From Aphrocallistes beatrix (lineage: Eukaryota; Porifera; Hexactinellida; Sceptrulophora; Aphrocallistidae), in the NCBI GenBank assembly GCA_963281255.1, contig OY725500.1, positions 2,599,184-2,663,183 of the forward strand: a stretch of DNA of 64,000 nucleotides, in the 5' to 3' direction. The position numbers and the translations under genes were made by a program. This document shows positions 33,576 to 45,700 of the stretch, in pieces. How positions within the stretch are numbered: position 1 is the first letter of the stretch; the number at the start of each line of letters is the position of its first letter. The notes beneath the pieces were generated by a model that did not search any database, was not told the origin of the DNA, and worked only from the letters and a program-made list of their open reading frames with translations.

Positions 33576-34640
33576 TATTGAGAATTGATTGTTTTATACT
33601 CGTATATATCCATTGTTTAGCGATGCTTTGAACTAGTTAAATATGTGATATATGCACTTTTATAGAGTAATTTCGTATGATACTACATGAGCTATTTAAA
33701 TGTTGAAATATCTTGACTAATTTTCAGACAAATATGCTGACGTCTTCATGACATTTTTTTTGAATTTTACTTTATTTACCATTTTAGCTTGTTACTAATT
33801 GACTTCGCTTTTCTGATGTCTCAGTTGGAAAAAAGAATGCCAATCCAAACTCTATGTGAAGGTAGAAAGCACTCAGTGAAGGGAATTGCTCTACAAATAG
33901 CTGTTTCTATGGTTACTAACTACTGCGTAATCAAAAAAGTTACGAAGAATCAACTATCTGCACATTTTAAAGATGCTGGTAGACCTGGAAAATAATCGCG
34001 AAACCTTGGCACAGTAAATACGAAGAAATCCAGTGATATCTTAGCGCTCTCTTGTTTCAAAATGTCGGATAAAAGTTTCCAAATCGACAGTTAGATATTG
34101 TCTCCGGGATTTAAACTATTCTAATAAATTCCACACCAAAGTTCCCATGTTATCAGAGAAAATTCGATTATACAGTATCAAATGGGCAAAACTCAACATC
34201 AAGAATAGATGGTACAAGGGAATTTTTGCTGATGAAGCTTCAATTTAGTTATCTAGGGGCTCTGTGAAGATGTGGACTAAGGGTAGCTCACAAATATACT
34301 CAGCTACCGTAAAACATTCCCCTAAAATTCACATATGGGTCGCTTTCTCAGCATTCAGCACATTTTCACTCACTGTATTTTTAAGGAGAACTTAATTGGA
34401 ATAAAGTTTGTAGAGATTATAGAGTTGGCATCTTCTGAATCAAGCCAAAGCATTTCATGAAAGTGAGAAGTTTCTAGTGCAGCATAATGATCCAGAGCAA
34501 AATTCTAAGGTATTATGGAATGGAAATAAAATCCCATTAAAGCTGGATTGGCCTAGTCAAAACCCAGATCTCAACCCAATTGAGAACCTGTTTGGATAAC
34601 TCAAGCAAGAATTGGTCACAAAATCCAAAAAGCATCCAAA
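33576..34640 (+). pseudogene. Tc1-like transposase element, heavily decayed (same family as 51361-52616)
   Basis: Both ends are cut. The left part keeps ATTGAGAATTGATTGTTTTA of the terminal region. Coding starts ATGTCTCAG at 33815 with MSQLEKRMPIQTLCEGRKHS and IKKVTKNQL, the N-terminal helix-turn-helix. Downstream blocks up to NPIENLFG (near 34590) are readable in shifted frames, followed at 34645 by Helitron sequence. At least three stops and shifts; inactive. Confidence 0.8.
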
Positions 34641-35246
34641 ATCTACTTAACAGTAGGACAGACGTATTTAGAGATGTTATCCACCTTATAATTACTCAAT
34701 GTAACCCCCAGGCGCCCTCAGGGCGCATCCGGTGGACACATGTATATATATATATATATATACTCGTATATAACAAAGCAAAGTAGAGATTTTTGGTGGA
34801 TTATGATTACTCATCTGTAACGAATTGATTGAAGAAACTGGGCAGGCACTGAGAACTGATTTTTGGCATGTGGGAGTCTTTTGGCTATGACTCCAGTAAG
34901 TTCTGACCTCAGACGAAAATGTCGACTCATTATGGAATCATGACGTCATTGTAACCTTTTTCTTATTATAAATTTCAGTTTTTGAATACGACTAAGTCAT
35001 TTGGGTGATGGAAGGCTGAAATTTTAATAGAGTGTGTATATTAATATTCGTATCTCACATATATTACCACTTTCAAATTGAAAAATTGAAAATTTGTGAT
35101 TTTTCAAGTGATATTGATTATAACAGTAATACAAACGTATTTAGAGATGTTATCTACCTTATAACTAATCAATTTGATCCTAGGCGTCCAAAGGATGCCT
35201 TTTCTCACACAAAGTGTCCGCCAGCCGCGAAGCGCGCTTGTGTAAA
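34641..35246 (+). mobile_element. Two Helitron fragments flanking a (TA)n tract
   Basis: 34645-34740 holds the AACAGTAGGACAGACGTATT…GGTGGACACA part. A (TA)n run sits at 34741-34761. 34813-35246 holds CTGTAACGAATTGATTGAAG through GTGTCCGCCAGCCGCGAAGC to GCGCGCTTG. The second lacks the 5' TCC end and part of the CRE-like centre. Confidence 0.7.
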
Positions 35247-36639
35247 AAATGTCTTCAATTGTGTGAACATACTATAAACCTCGCGCTCGTTAATGAGTAA
35301 GAGTTGCTAGTAAATTGAGTGAGATTCTAAAATTAGTTTCAATATTTATTCACTTTTTTTTATTCAAGTTTGCTTATTGAATTTGATTACAAACATATCC
35401 ACCTGATCGAAGACAATTTAATCGATGAACGGCATTGAAACTCCCTAAAGAGCTATACAAACATGTCCCTGGACCACAAGATATGAACTTCATCTAATCC
35501 CATATGAAGAGATTTTCCCAACCCTTGTACTGGAGTATTTATTGAGACCCGGATCACTGCAATCTTTGCACTTAAGCACTTTTCTGCAGGAATGACACTC
35601 TACCTATTTTCCACATTGGGAACTTTTGATAATTTTCATAATTGCTTTTCCTTTTTCATCACTCAACATCTAGAAATCTGTAAATATATACGTAAGCCAT
35701 GTAAATACTTTTATAAACATCAGAAAGGTAACCTTGTAATTTCTATTTGAGCATACTATTGTTCACATCTTCTTTCTAGATAATCAAAGTGTAGTTTTGT
35801 AGATTTTGAAATACTATTTCATCCAATAATGCGAAACACTGTATATAATAGTACTACTAGTATAACCAATAGATATTACAAGAAATGTGTCTATATATAA
35901 ACAGGATTCAACATCGTCAGAATCCCGGGGCTGAAAAAACTAATCCCGAGGTAAAACACACCGGGATCCCAGTGATTAAAAACCTACATATCCACTTACT
36001 AATTAGCATTCCAATATTCTTAGTTCTAATATCTTACTTCCGATATCCTACAACCAATACCCACAACCGATATCACAACTTAGTTCCAATATCCCACAAT
36101 ATCTTTTTTACAGTTTTGGATTGCGATTTGGACTTATAGTTATAAGGAAACAAAATTACATAATTTATAAGTGGTGTGGTGAAAGAAGTCGAAATTACCA
36201 TTTCGCCTTAATTAACTTATTAGTCTTTGTTCAACTGTTAACATATTTTATATTTTTGCAGTTATTAATCAGCTTTTACATCCACCTAGCTTTCCTTAAA
36301 AAAGAATTATTTGCTTTTAATATCAAATAATTATTACTACCTTATCGTTTATAATATTCCTAGCTTATCTCGATGAATTTGCAGATACTTTGCTGAAAGA
36401 TTTTGCCTTCCGGGCTATCTAGATATACCTTTGCCAGATTGTTGTAATAGTCAAAAAAATTCTGGGGCAAGCCCCCACACCACCCCCACTTAAGGATCGC
36501 TATGCTCGCTTACCCCTGTAAGTTTATGGCCACCGCCAAATAAATATCCTAGATCAGTGTCTAGGTTTCTGAATTTCATTGCTGAATATAATGACGTTTA
36601 ACATCATATGTATCAGTTACTTGCAAAATCAATTACTTA
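35247..36639. other. No gene seen; degenerate RATATCCYACAAC repeat
   Basis: AT-rich. At about 36005-36110 a word like CCGATATCCTACAACC recurs four or five times with drift. No coding or terminal repeat signal otherwise. Confidence 0.4.
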
Positions 36640-36805
36640 TCCAGTATCTACTGCCGGAAGTGAGCAAAATTTTAACTTACAAATGTATTAGAACTTGACT
36701 ATAAGGTGTTCTTTCGGGGACAGATAGGATAAACGATTTATCTGTACTGGCTAATCACATTAAAAGGAAGAATTATTTCAATTTGGACCAAGTAACAATA
36801 AAATT
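36640..36805 (+). pseudogene. hAT C-terminal dimerisation domain remnant
   Basis: In shifted frames the segment reads ITYPVSTAGSEQNFN and then DRINDLSVLANHIKRK. This is the hAT dimerisation pattern (LP-V-S-T-A-xx-E-R-x-F-S … dRlndLxxL). A stop and a frameshift separate the two parts. The rest of the transposase is not seen nearby. Confidence 0.5.
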
Positions 36806-37394
36806 TTCAGTTATTAAAATCGGCGTATTTTCATAACTTAAACATATTAAACCATTTATTTCAAATCTCACAAGATGTTTTGTGTGTACTATATACACCG
36901 GTGTACCGTTTATAAAATCCACATATCCTTAGGTGATGCACTGCACCACCGCTCAGTCTTCACTCTAAGGAATCCGATGGAAAGAGATTCCTTTGGAATT
37001 TTACCATTTTAGACCTTACCGCCCCCCGAAAACTTCAAAATACTTGATGCTCACGATCTTTGCTTGTATCTCTCATTATTGACTGCATCCAGCGTCAGAT
37101 GTTTGCCTCCGATGATAAGAGAGAAGAATGTAACCGCTCACCACCTAAGCTACGCCTCGAGCAGAGAATGACCATATACCATATTCCCTAAATTGTTGAT
37201 GCCACAAAAATACCTTAAAATAAACATTCTTATCAATCGATCCAGATCCTTCACACCACTACTTACCCTAGTAAAGTAGAATATGTAAATATAAGAATAA
37301 TAGATTGTCCAAAATATTAATAACGATCTGAGCTTCTAAGGGATACAATATAATCTGAATATAAATTGGCCATAGTTTGAATACTACAAAACTT
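36806..37394. other. No gene seen
   Basis: AT-rich with a slightly G/C-richer patch around 36940-37150. Nothing recognised. Confidence 0.4.
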
Positions 37395-37735
37395 ATTTGA
37401 AGGGATCATTTGGATCCCTAAGTAAACATAGCAACTTTGACGAAATGGGGTCCTTTTGGATCCAAAGTGAAACATAACAACTTTGACTTCCATGAAGTTG
37501 TTTCCAATTTTTACCCAAAGTGAGATGTTGCAACTTTAAAGACTTGACGTCCATTTTGAACGTGAAGTGAAATATAGCGACTTTGATGAGTGGGTACAAT
37601 TAGACAATGGATTAATTGAACTAAGGGCCCAGGATAGACTCCAATTCCTCAAAGTAGCCATATTTTACTCTGGGTTCCAAATAGACCTCACTATGCCAAA
37701 GTCGATATATTTCCTTCTCTGGATCCAAATAATCG
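37395..37735. repeat. Degenerate 45-50-bp tandem array that reverses orientation
   Basis: Four units in one direction contain AARTGAAAYATAGCAACTTTGA-like words followed by GGATCC or similar (starting near 37419, 37459, 37517 and 37564). Then two units in the reverse direction read TCAAAGTAGCCATATTTTACTC and CCAAAGTCGATATATTTCCT (near 37650 and 37697). The reading frames have no known motif. Confidence 0.6.
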
Positions 37736-38802
37736 AATACTTCAATTAAAGACTGGAGGCTGCCAGCTCGGTTTCATTGTGTACTTTTTGCTATCTCGTA
37801 ATCCGCTGGAGTTAGTTAGGGATGTGAAATGCATTATTGATAAAGATGAAGTCATTTTTAGAATCCATTGATCATTCATTGCCTTGCCTTTCAACTGTGT
37901 GTAGAATGTGAATTGAGATTTGAAACCATTTTGCACATATTTATAATTTATTTTAGCGATATTCTGTCCCATTTTAGAGCTATTATTAAAATGAATATTT
38001 TTTCAGAGAAAATCAATATGATGACGAATGATTGGAACAAATTAAGTTTCCAATTAAATGTTACATTTCAGGATTGCTGTAGAATCTACCATTTGATTTG
38101 CAATATATAAGTACTTACTATAGCTCCTAATACATTTTGTGACATTAAATTTTGAGGTTTCGGATAATGGTACAATATATTTATGAATCATATTTAATAA
38201 ATTGCAGCATATCTCGAAAATTTGGATTAATCTTACAAAATGTATTGGGAGTTGATATAAAGTATCCTATTACCTATCTCAAATAGTTCAAAATGTCTAA
38301 CCATGACGGTTTTCAAGATACAGTATATATTGAATATAGTCATATTTCATTTGATATATTGGATATAGTGACGATTCATTGGGTGGGGGTGCCCCAATCG
38401 ATGACATTCCATACTAATTTTGTTGGATATAGTGATAATTTGACACTTAATTCCTTATCCCCGGCACCATGACTATATCAAATATATATTGTATCTGCTC
38501 AAATAGGACAATACATTTCCATAGAAATCCTGAAATTTACAAACCTTCCTTTGCAAATTTTAATTTTTTGAGTCAACCCGTCCTCATCTTGACCCTCTAG
38601 GAATCTTACTTTCGTTGTGCTTTAAAATGTGCTTAAAACTGATCAGAATATCGCTACAATGTATTTCAAATTTGTAAAAAATGGTGTAGAATCACAAATC
38701 ACAGAGGTAAGGAAACTGCCAATGGATTCCAAAAAATAACTTTACAGGGTGTGGAATAAGTTCTGCCACAAGCTTCATTAGGTATAAAATTTCTTATCCT
38801 CA
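37736..38802. other. No gene seen
   Basis: AT-rich. ORFs at 37742-37972 and 37868-38110 overlap on opposite strands and show no motif. Confidence 0.4.
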
Positions 38803-39067
38803 AACGATCTTAGTTATTATGGTCCTCAGAGTTTGTAATTCGAATATCCTCAATGATTTTAAAAGATTTTTCGATTCTATGACTTAGAAATGTGTTTTGT
38901 ATGGAGTTTTGAGAAAAAAAATGTGTCCTCGTCCACAGCGACAATCGTGAATCAGGGCCCACTCACCATACAAAACACATTTCTAAGTCATAGAATCGAA
39001 AAATCTTCTAAAATCATTGAGGATATTCTAATTACAATCTCTAAGGACCATAATAACTAAGATTGTT
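38803..39067. mobile_element. Fold-back element with about 102-bp arms
   Basis: The left arm 38803-38904 (from AACGATCTTAGTTATTATGG to TGTGTTTTGTATGG) pairs with 38966-39067 around a 61-base loop. Arm identity is high. No flanking duplication was clear. Confidence 0.82.
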
Positions 39068-39394
39068 CAAAATGTTACTTTTCAGTACAAAATCGACGTT
39101 GTAAATAGTCGGCTAATGCCTCTCCAGCCATATATTAAAAACGACTAGGCGCTAGCGCCTATGCGTATTATCATTTAATTTTTCTGTCTCCCACATTACT
39201 TTACTCGTTGGCTCGATTTAATTGTAAATATTTCATTAAAACGTTAACACTACATCAAATAAACTGAATACTGTGAGAGATTTGATATAATTTGTGGGAC
39301 CATTCATCGATCCGAAATTATCCAAATTGTAAGAGACACTATGTATTAGTTTAATTTCAGATTCGAAATCAGCATATTCAAGTTAGTGATTTAC

Positions 39395-40731
39395 TAGGGC
39401 ATTCAAAAAGTCTTGCGGGTCATGCCATAAAATAATAAACAAACGCTATAGAATCCGATTTAACCTATTATTTACTCGATGTAATCTCCTCCTACTTCTA
39501 CGCACTTTTTTAATAGATCCACCCACTTTACAAACACACTCCCGTACTCTTCTTCGGAGATGGTTTTGAAGTACTGGTACAGGGCCGTCCCGAGGGTTCG
39601 TCTCGAGTCAAATTCCTTGCCTTGAAGGTAGATTTTGAGCTTGGGGAACAGCCAAAAAATCACAAGGAGCTAGGTCTGGTGAATATGGGGAGTGGGGAAG
39701 TGAATCTAACCCCTCTGCTTCAAGAAATTTTGGGTGAGCTTGGCTGTGTACGTACTAGCGATATTATCAATTAATAATTTGATGCTTCTCATTTTAGCCT
39801 TGGGACGGACCTCTTTTTACGTTTTTTATCAAGTTTGGGAGCACTTTCTCTATCGAAAACGTGGCATTTACAGTCTTACCACTCTCACAAGGTAACTACA
39901 GGAAAATTCCACCATTATTGAAGAAAATCGTGTACATGACCTTCGGTTTTCTGAAGTCGGGCTTAGGAATTTGTGCCGGTCTTTCGTCCCCTTTCACCCA
40001 TGATCGCATCTTATACTTGCTATTAGGAGTAAATAATATACCCAAGTCTCATCACTGGTTATTACTTCTGCTAGACGTCTAAGATCACAGTCCTCATAGG
40101 TTTCCTAGAGCTTCTTGGCCGTATTCACGCGTGTAAGTATTCGCTGATCGCTGAGGTTGTGGGGCACCCATTTCCCGCAAATCGATCGGTATTCGAGCTG
40201 AGTAGTCAGAATAGAATGAATGGCCCCTGGTGAGATCTCCATACCCTGCTCTAACTGATCGATTGTAATACACTTATTTCCACGACTTTACTCTCGATTA
40301 GAGCAACATTTTCTGGGGTGGTGACAGACAATGGTTTTCCAGACCGAGGTAGATCTGTGACGTCTGTATTTTCAGACTGAATTCGTGCAACCCATCGCTC
40401 TACCATAGATCTGGAAGGGCAATCCATGCATAATATCTCTTTCAACTCGATGTAGATGAGTACTTGCTGGATGCGGAGTTTTGTGCAAAATTCGATGTAA
40501 GCCCTCCATTTCAAGTTAAAATTGTCATCCTTGGAAGCCATAATTTTACCAGTATGCTGAAGTGATATGTAAATGAATTATTGATCAGAAACTTCAATCA
40601 AGCCTCAATCAAGCCAAGATTTTCAGTGAATTAAGCTAAGATATTAGGTTGCATTATATATTAAAACAGATTGGTTTACTGCTATAAATAGCGAAATATA
40701 GTATGACCCACAAAATTATTGAACAGCCTAG
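39395..40731 (-). mobile_element. Mariner-family element, inactive
   Basis: Inverted ends: TAGGGCATTCAAAAAGTCTTG on the left and TAGGCTGTTCAATAATTTTG inverted on the right, followed in both by TGxGGGTCATxC. TAGG…TTCAA ends are typical of mariner. The transposase reads on the minus strand (next entry). Confidence 0.78.
39472..40541 (-). pseudogene. Mariner transposase (DD34D type), broken
   Basis: The start near 40541 reads MASKDDNFNLKWRAYIEFCT, then RSMVERWVARIQSENTDVTD and LPRSGKP (helix-turn-helix and linker). Downstream are a catalytic Asp in LLIDNIAS, then PHSPYSPDLAPCDF (the final Asp of D34D) and LKIYLQGKEFDSRRTLGTAL before WVDLLKKCVEVGGDYIE and stop. At least one frameshift lies between the catalytic residues and others lie in the middle third, so the gene is dead. 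Confidence 0.8.
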
Positions 40732-41680
40732 TAGAAGAGGTTAAATCAAATATCATACAATAATAAAAATGAACCATTTGCGCCACATTCTGCAGCTTCT
40801 GTTTTGCTTTAACCAATCTACAGATTGTAGTGAGGCACATAGTGCTCAATACTTTAATTCATCGAATCATTGATTTGATAATTTCGAGAATTTATATCCA
40901 ATGCGTCAAATAAAAATTTTTAGTATAAAAATTGAATATTTTACCGTTTGAATACATTTCTCTTGGGGATCTTTGATACAATTTGAATTTGAAATAATGT
41001 AGTATGCAAATAGTTTTGTTTGGAAAATGTACATTTAGATTTCAAAATATAATCGTACTATAATATTTTGAATTTATTTTCCTTAATAGAAAAGTAGCAC
41101 GATGAAAACAGACAGTATATTTCGAACCCTTTCAGGTTGAGAGTCCTTTTGTATTGTTTCTACAGAGCATTTCCATAGATATACCCATTTCATTCTGTAA
41201 ATCTCTTTCGTAACCAAAATAGCCAGATTATTTAAAATCAAATAGCATTAGCTCGTACAATTAAATATCATAATGCTTCACAAACGACTAGAGAATTAAT
41301 TTGAAACTCATTTTTTGCATCCTCGCGGGTCACGCTAGTTTTGACCTATAACTTAGGTCAGACGAGTTTACTAACTGCAAAACATGAAAACTCGATTTAA
41401 TTTACCAGCACAATTCAACGTAGAAAAAGGAGAAGTCCTAAAAGAATGTGTCTCAATACAACTCATTAGTTCTTAAAATGTAATCCTGACCAATACTTTA
41501 ATATCATGTTCATTCGAATTCCGAATACTTTACTGTTAATTTAAGCATCACATATCATTTTGGTACTGTCATGTCCGAACTAGTAAACAGTACTACTACT
41601 TATAATAAAATAATATAAAGAAGACAAATTGACAAAATAATATTGATATTTGATTCATTCGCAAAACAAATTTACATTAT
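40732..41680. other. No gene seen
   Basis: AT-rich intron sequence; nothing recognised. Confidence 0.45.
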
Positions 41681-42787
41681 TTGTATTTAATTTCATGTTT
41701 CCTTAAATTCAAAATGTCTCGGAAAATGACAAAAGGAAATGTTCGTGATGTACTTCTTCAGGTCTGCGATCAATTTCATAAACTGACTGGGGAGTTCGTA
41801 GGAGTGACACATACTTGGATTGGAGGACTGAATATTCTAGGTCCAAATTCTTTCAGAGAACTTGTAGAAGCAAACAAGGAAGAATTGTGGCGGAGTTTAG
41901 CCTTTCCAGAAAAAATGGATACTACACTCACAAAGCCATTCAAAGACAAAGAAATGTTGGAACTATTAGGTCAAGAAATCTCAAAACATAACCAAAATAC
42001 TCTGAGAAAGATTATAGCCTGTGCTACACACAATTCGACCGATAAGCTAGGATCTTCATACGTTCATTTTCGAAATGAAATAACTATTATTGTTAAATAA
42101 TGCTTTATTATCATAATGTTTATAGGACGCTCAAAGAATGTTTGGGGAATCGAGAGATTCAGATCATTTGATGGCCAAATGAAATACCTTTTGTTTGTAT
42201 CTCAAAGTTTACAAAAAAAACGGGGATAACAAAGCACAAATTGTTACAAATAGTTCAAGCTTACAAACAAAATCTAGGTTTAGGTAATCCACAATCTGAA
42301 ATGATAAATGTTATCTCTACCCCGAGCAAGCGAAGAATTTCTTCCCCAAATATTGAGTCCTTAATCAAAAAAGAAAAATTATATGATAGCATTTCGAACA
42401 GTTCGTTTTTCAGTGGATTGGTTGTTAATACACTGGAACGAGAACGAAACTGTATATCTACAATATCACATTCGACTCCTATATCCCATGTTTACTCTTC
42501 TCAAACAATATTTATAAATCAAACCTTACATGCATCAACTATAAGGAAATGTATTAAGGAACTTTTGAACCCAACTACAATGCTTACAGATGTTACGATC
42601 AACGCTTGAAGAGGGTATTTCCAAAGCTATTCAGTGTGAAGAGTGTACAATGCATTCTGGTTCCATAATCATTGCTACGGCTAACCAAATGAATCAATCA
42701 GTGATATTTTTTTATGCAGATCTTGCATTACTTAGTTCGGTTTGTTTCAATTATACAACCTATTCGTTAGTTATAGTATTATGTTGA
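41681..42787 (+). other. Unidentified ORF group
   Basis: Three consecutive plus-strand blocks have protein-like composition. 41681-42100 is 139 codons, best start MSRKMTKGNVRDVLLQVC at 41714, including HKLTGEFVGVTHTWIGGLN and LGPNSFRELVEANKEELW. 42241-42609 is 122 codons, with SPNIESLIKKEKLYDS. 42590-42787 is 65 codons. Between the first two, an AG at about 42125 could open DAQRMFGESRDSDHLMAK. They may be exons, a frameshifted retrocopy or a transposon gene. I recognise no family. They do not match FDPS, although they lie in its intron on the same strand. Confidence 0.45.
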
Positions 42788-42900
42788 TTTCTAATTCGTC
42801 ATATATATTCATATTTATATTTACTAGTCTTTATTAATAAAAATATAACTTGAAGCAATCTACTGTTATCAGTTTGATGTTCCTAATATACTAACTTCAT

Positions 42901-43205
42901 TAGTGAACAACCGAAATTGATTTCGGCCGAAATTTCGGTTTCGGTTTCGGCCGAATTTCGGTATCGGTGACTTCACCGAAATCATGATTAAATTCTGACT
43001 CAGAATTTCTGAGTAATGAACAGATTACTCCCAGCATGAATTAGTGTTTAGTTATGTTTATGCACCTTGATTAAATATAAAATAGTATGTATTGTCTTGC
43101 AAATTGTGGCCGAAATACCGAAATTCGGTTTCGGTATTTCGGTGGAAAATTTCAATTTCGGCCGAAATTCGGTTTCGGTTAAATACTGGTTTCGGTCGTT
43201 CACTA
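42901..43205. mobile_element. hAT MITE with 8-bp duplication AACTTCAT, 305 bp
   Basis: Ends TAGTGAACAACCGAAA and inverted TAGTGAACGACCGAAA are flanked by AACTTCAT at 42893-42900 and 43206-43213. TAGTG ends and an 8-bp duplication are hAT features. Both subterminal regions repeat TTTCGGTTTCGG and TTTCGGCCGAAA many times; these are likely transposase-binding repeats. Confidence 0.92.
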
Positions 43206-44069
43206 AACTTCATGATACTAAATAATACACTTCTTCATGTTCCAGGAGGCTAAGAAATATATTGCTGTAAAAAAGATGTCAAATCTCATATATGCTACTT
43301 GGGTAAATATACTCCTTAGAGATGTAAATAGTCGTTCACATGATTGTGAATTTATATCTTCAATTTCATCTATATTGTATGTTCTCATTGAAAAATATGA
43401 GATACAAACATGATTGCTATTATGAAATCTGTCAATTAAGAAAGTTGTCTTGCTAAATAATCCTGGATCCCTAAGAAAGCAAAATAATATCATTGAATCG
43501 AAATAAATACTATTCTAACATTAATACTTTAACAAGCAAGTTGTACGAGGTTGAGGTTGCAGGCGTTGTCATATATAATTATTTTGGGTAGTTCTTTAAA
43601 TATCCTTGAGCTATTAAATATTCTTTTGAATTTTTGAGTCAAAACTCATTTGAGCTAAGGTACTTTCTAAGCAATAACCTAGGTTCGAAAAATCCGAGCG
43701 ATCTCGATTGCAAGGGATCTCTCAGCAACCTCTAGGGTTGTTGGGGTCACCATGTAATTCATATATACAGCAGCAAACTATGTTTCCTTTAGAAAAATTA
43801 CTAGAACAAACTAAAACTGTCGATGAACTAGTGAAGTGAATCAACCAATCGTTTGTAGTATGAAAATATGAAACTGATGTAAATATTTACTACTTTATCT
43901 TCATTTGTTCTTTGCCTCAATGCTTGTAATACGTCGAACAAAAGATATGCCTACTAAAACATTGGTTGCCTAAATTTATGATGAATTTAAGTTGCATTTG
44001 ATGTTTGGTGATGAGTTTCTCATATTATTTAATGAGTATCTAAAGATGGTCAAATGCCAGTGCTTATAG
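43206..44069. other. No gene seen
   Basis: AT-rich. The 91-codon minus ORF at 43218-43493 carries no motif. Confidence 0.4.
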
Positions 44070-44122
44070 CCGCTAGCGCCAGTCCCATTGGCGCTAGCGC
44101 CAACCCCATAAGCGCTAGCGCC
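44070..44122. repeat. 21-bp tandem repeat built on the palindrome GGCGCTAGCGCC
   Basis: Two full 21-base units and a half unit: GCGCTAGCGCCARYCCCATWR. A single GGCGCTAGCGCC also occurs at about 39147. In both places it lies next to a TAGTCxTTTTTAATA phrase or its complement. Confidence 0.8.
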
Positions 44123-44786
44123 TAGTCATTTTTAATAGCTCCTCCAGCATCGATTTAATTCAACATCGTACTTTTCGTCCGCGCCAAAGCTGTGTGGACT
44201 TCTTTTCTCCGAAGACTATTGTGTGGCTGCGATGTCTTCACTCCTCCAAACCGTACTAGACAGAACTGTTTCTACAGTAGAAGCAGTTTTGCCAACCTAG
44301 CATCAAGAGCTGAATTGAGAATCCCGAGTTTTCAATATGATTTCTGTAGAATGATATATGAAACAAGGTAATGAATCCTTTAACTATATTCCAAGTATTA
44401 TATACCTTGCCGCATGATTTACTATGACCTTTTCCCTCCTTATTAGCCTGTTTGCTTGTAGATAATTGTAATATATAAGATCTCGTATTCATCTTCTCAT
44501 AGAAAGTATATCATCAATTGCACAGCCTACGTAACTATAGCCTCCTCACGGTACGAATTTTACCTTACCATGGATTACTTCAAGTCTATTTTATAAACAA
44601 ACCATAATGTTTGAAATCAATTTAACTACGATAAAATGCAGTGTATAATATAGGATAAGTATCGTTGTTTACAATATTTCATACATTTTCTTCCTAATTT
44701 ATTCATCTATACGTACATTTTTCTTAGCAGTATGCCAAATAGGTTTTGAAATGTGATTTGAAATGTTGAATCATTGATCCAAGGAA

Positions 44787-44996
44787 ATGCAAGATGAATG
44801 GCAAAGGTTTATCCATAGAGATTTTGCAAGGAAATTGGCGAGAGTCTTCATCTGTGCGAGTTATTTCCGTGACGAGGATATACTACTTTACTTCGATATT
44901 TCCCAGGGTGACGGTACAGTGAAGAAAGTTTCCAGAAAACCTGGTCTTCGGAAAATGCCAAGCCCATCAATTTTCCTAACTGTCCTTCATATTTAA
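44787..44996 (+). pseudogene. THAP-like domain, copy A, zinc site damaged
   Basis: The frame MQDEWQRFIHRDFARKLARV…ICASYFRDED…SPSIFLTVLHI aligns with copy B (50818-51111). The Cys pair at the start is deleted (the region from 44730 is about 60 bases shorter than in B), and the His of CxxHF is Tyr here. The SPSIF near the end stands where THAP domains carry their AVPxxF box. It cannot bind zinc as written. Confidence 0.6.
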
Positions 44997-45204
44997 GTGT
45001 AAATTGAAACTCCCAATTTTCATACATCCTGAAGAAGCAGCCGAACAAGTCGGCGAGGAAGACAGGCTACGGGAAAGCATGAACTGGTGATGTGGAAGAG
45101 TTAGAGAAGATGGGTTAAATGGGCCTAGAAACGGCAGATGACCAGCGAGACTGCTTTAACAAGTTTATTGTGGTGAGAGCGCTTAAAAAGAAGTCAGCTG
45201 AGGT

Positions 45205-45700
45205 ATGCGAACACATCACATCTTCCAGACAGATAACGGAGGTGAATTTACTATTAACCTGCTGAATACGACACTGTGCAATGACGGCTACAGGTACTTC
45301 TTACTCATAGTTGAACTCTTTTCACATTACGTTGAAGCAATCCCGTTGAAAGACCAGACCGCCACGTCTATCGTTAACGCATTCATGGAAGGATGGGTCT
45401 ATCGTGGATATGGTGTACCAAATATTATGCTCACAGATCCGGGGAAGAATGTGGATGGGTCAGCGGTGCACGAACTGTGCCACGACTTAGCGATTAGTAA
45501 ACGTTACACCACACCGTAACACCCGGAGTCCGATGGAACGGCCGAAAGACATGTCCGATGGAATGACCGAAAGACATGTAAAGAAGAGGCAAGAATTGAG
45601 TGAAAATGCACTAGAAAACCTAGTGTGCACCCAGTCGGGGCTAAGAAGTCTTCTAAAGCAAGAAAACATCCAACATAACCACGGGAGATTGGGTCATAAT
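45205..45700 (+). pseudogene. Gypsy-type integrase core (DDX35E), copy A
   Basis: GYRYFLLIVELFSHYVEAIP, LKDQTATSIVNAFMEGWVYR and NIMLTDPGKNVDG give the core. ISKRYTTP is followed by a TAA stop where Tyr is expected, then HPESDGTAER. The spacing from Asp of TDPG to Glu of TAER is 35 residues. The first Asp region is degraded. A short duplication (CCGATGGAA…GACCGAAAGACATGT) disturbs 45530-45580. GDW- and N-terminal zinc regions are not intact here; see copy B. Confidence 0.78.

Noticed and set aside
41681..42787. These ORFs as further FDPS exons
   Set aside because: The splice from 22668 to 49745 already gives exact FDPS spacing, leaving no residues to fill, and their sequence does not match the family.
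45487..45669. Minus-strand 60-codon ORF
   Set aside because: Antisense of the integrase region; no independent support.
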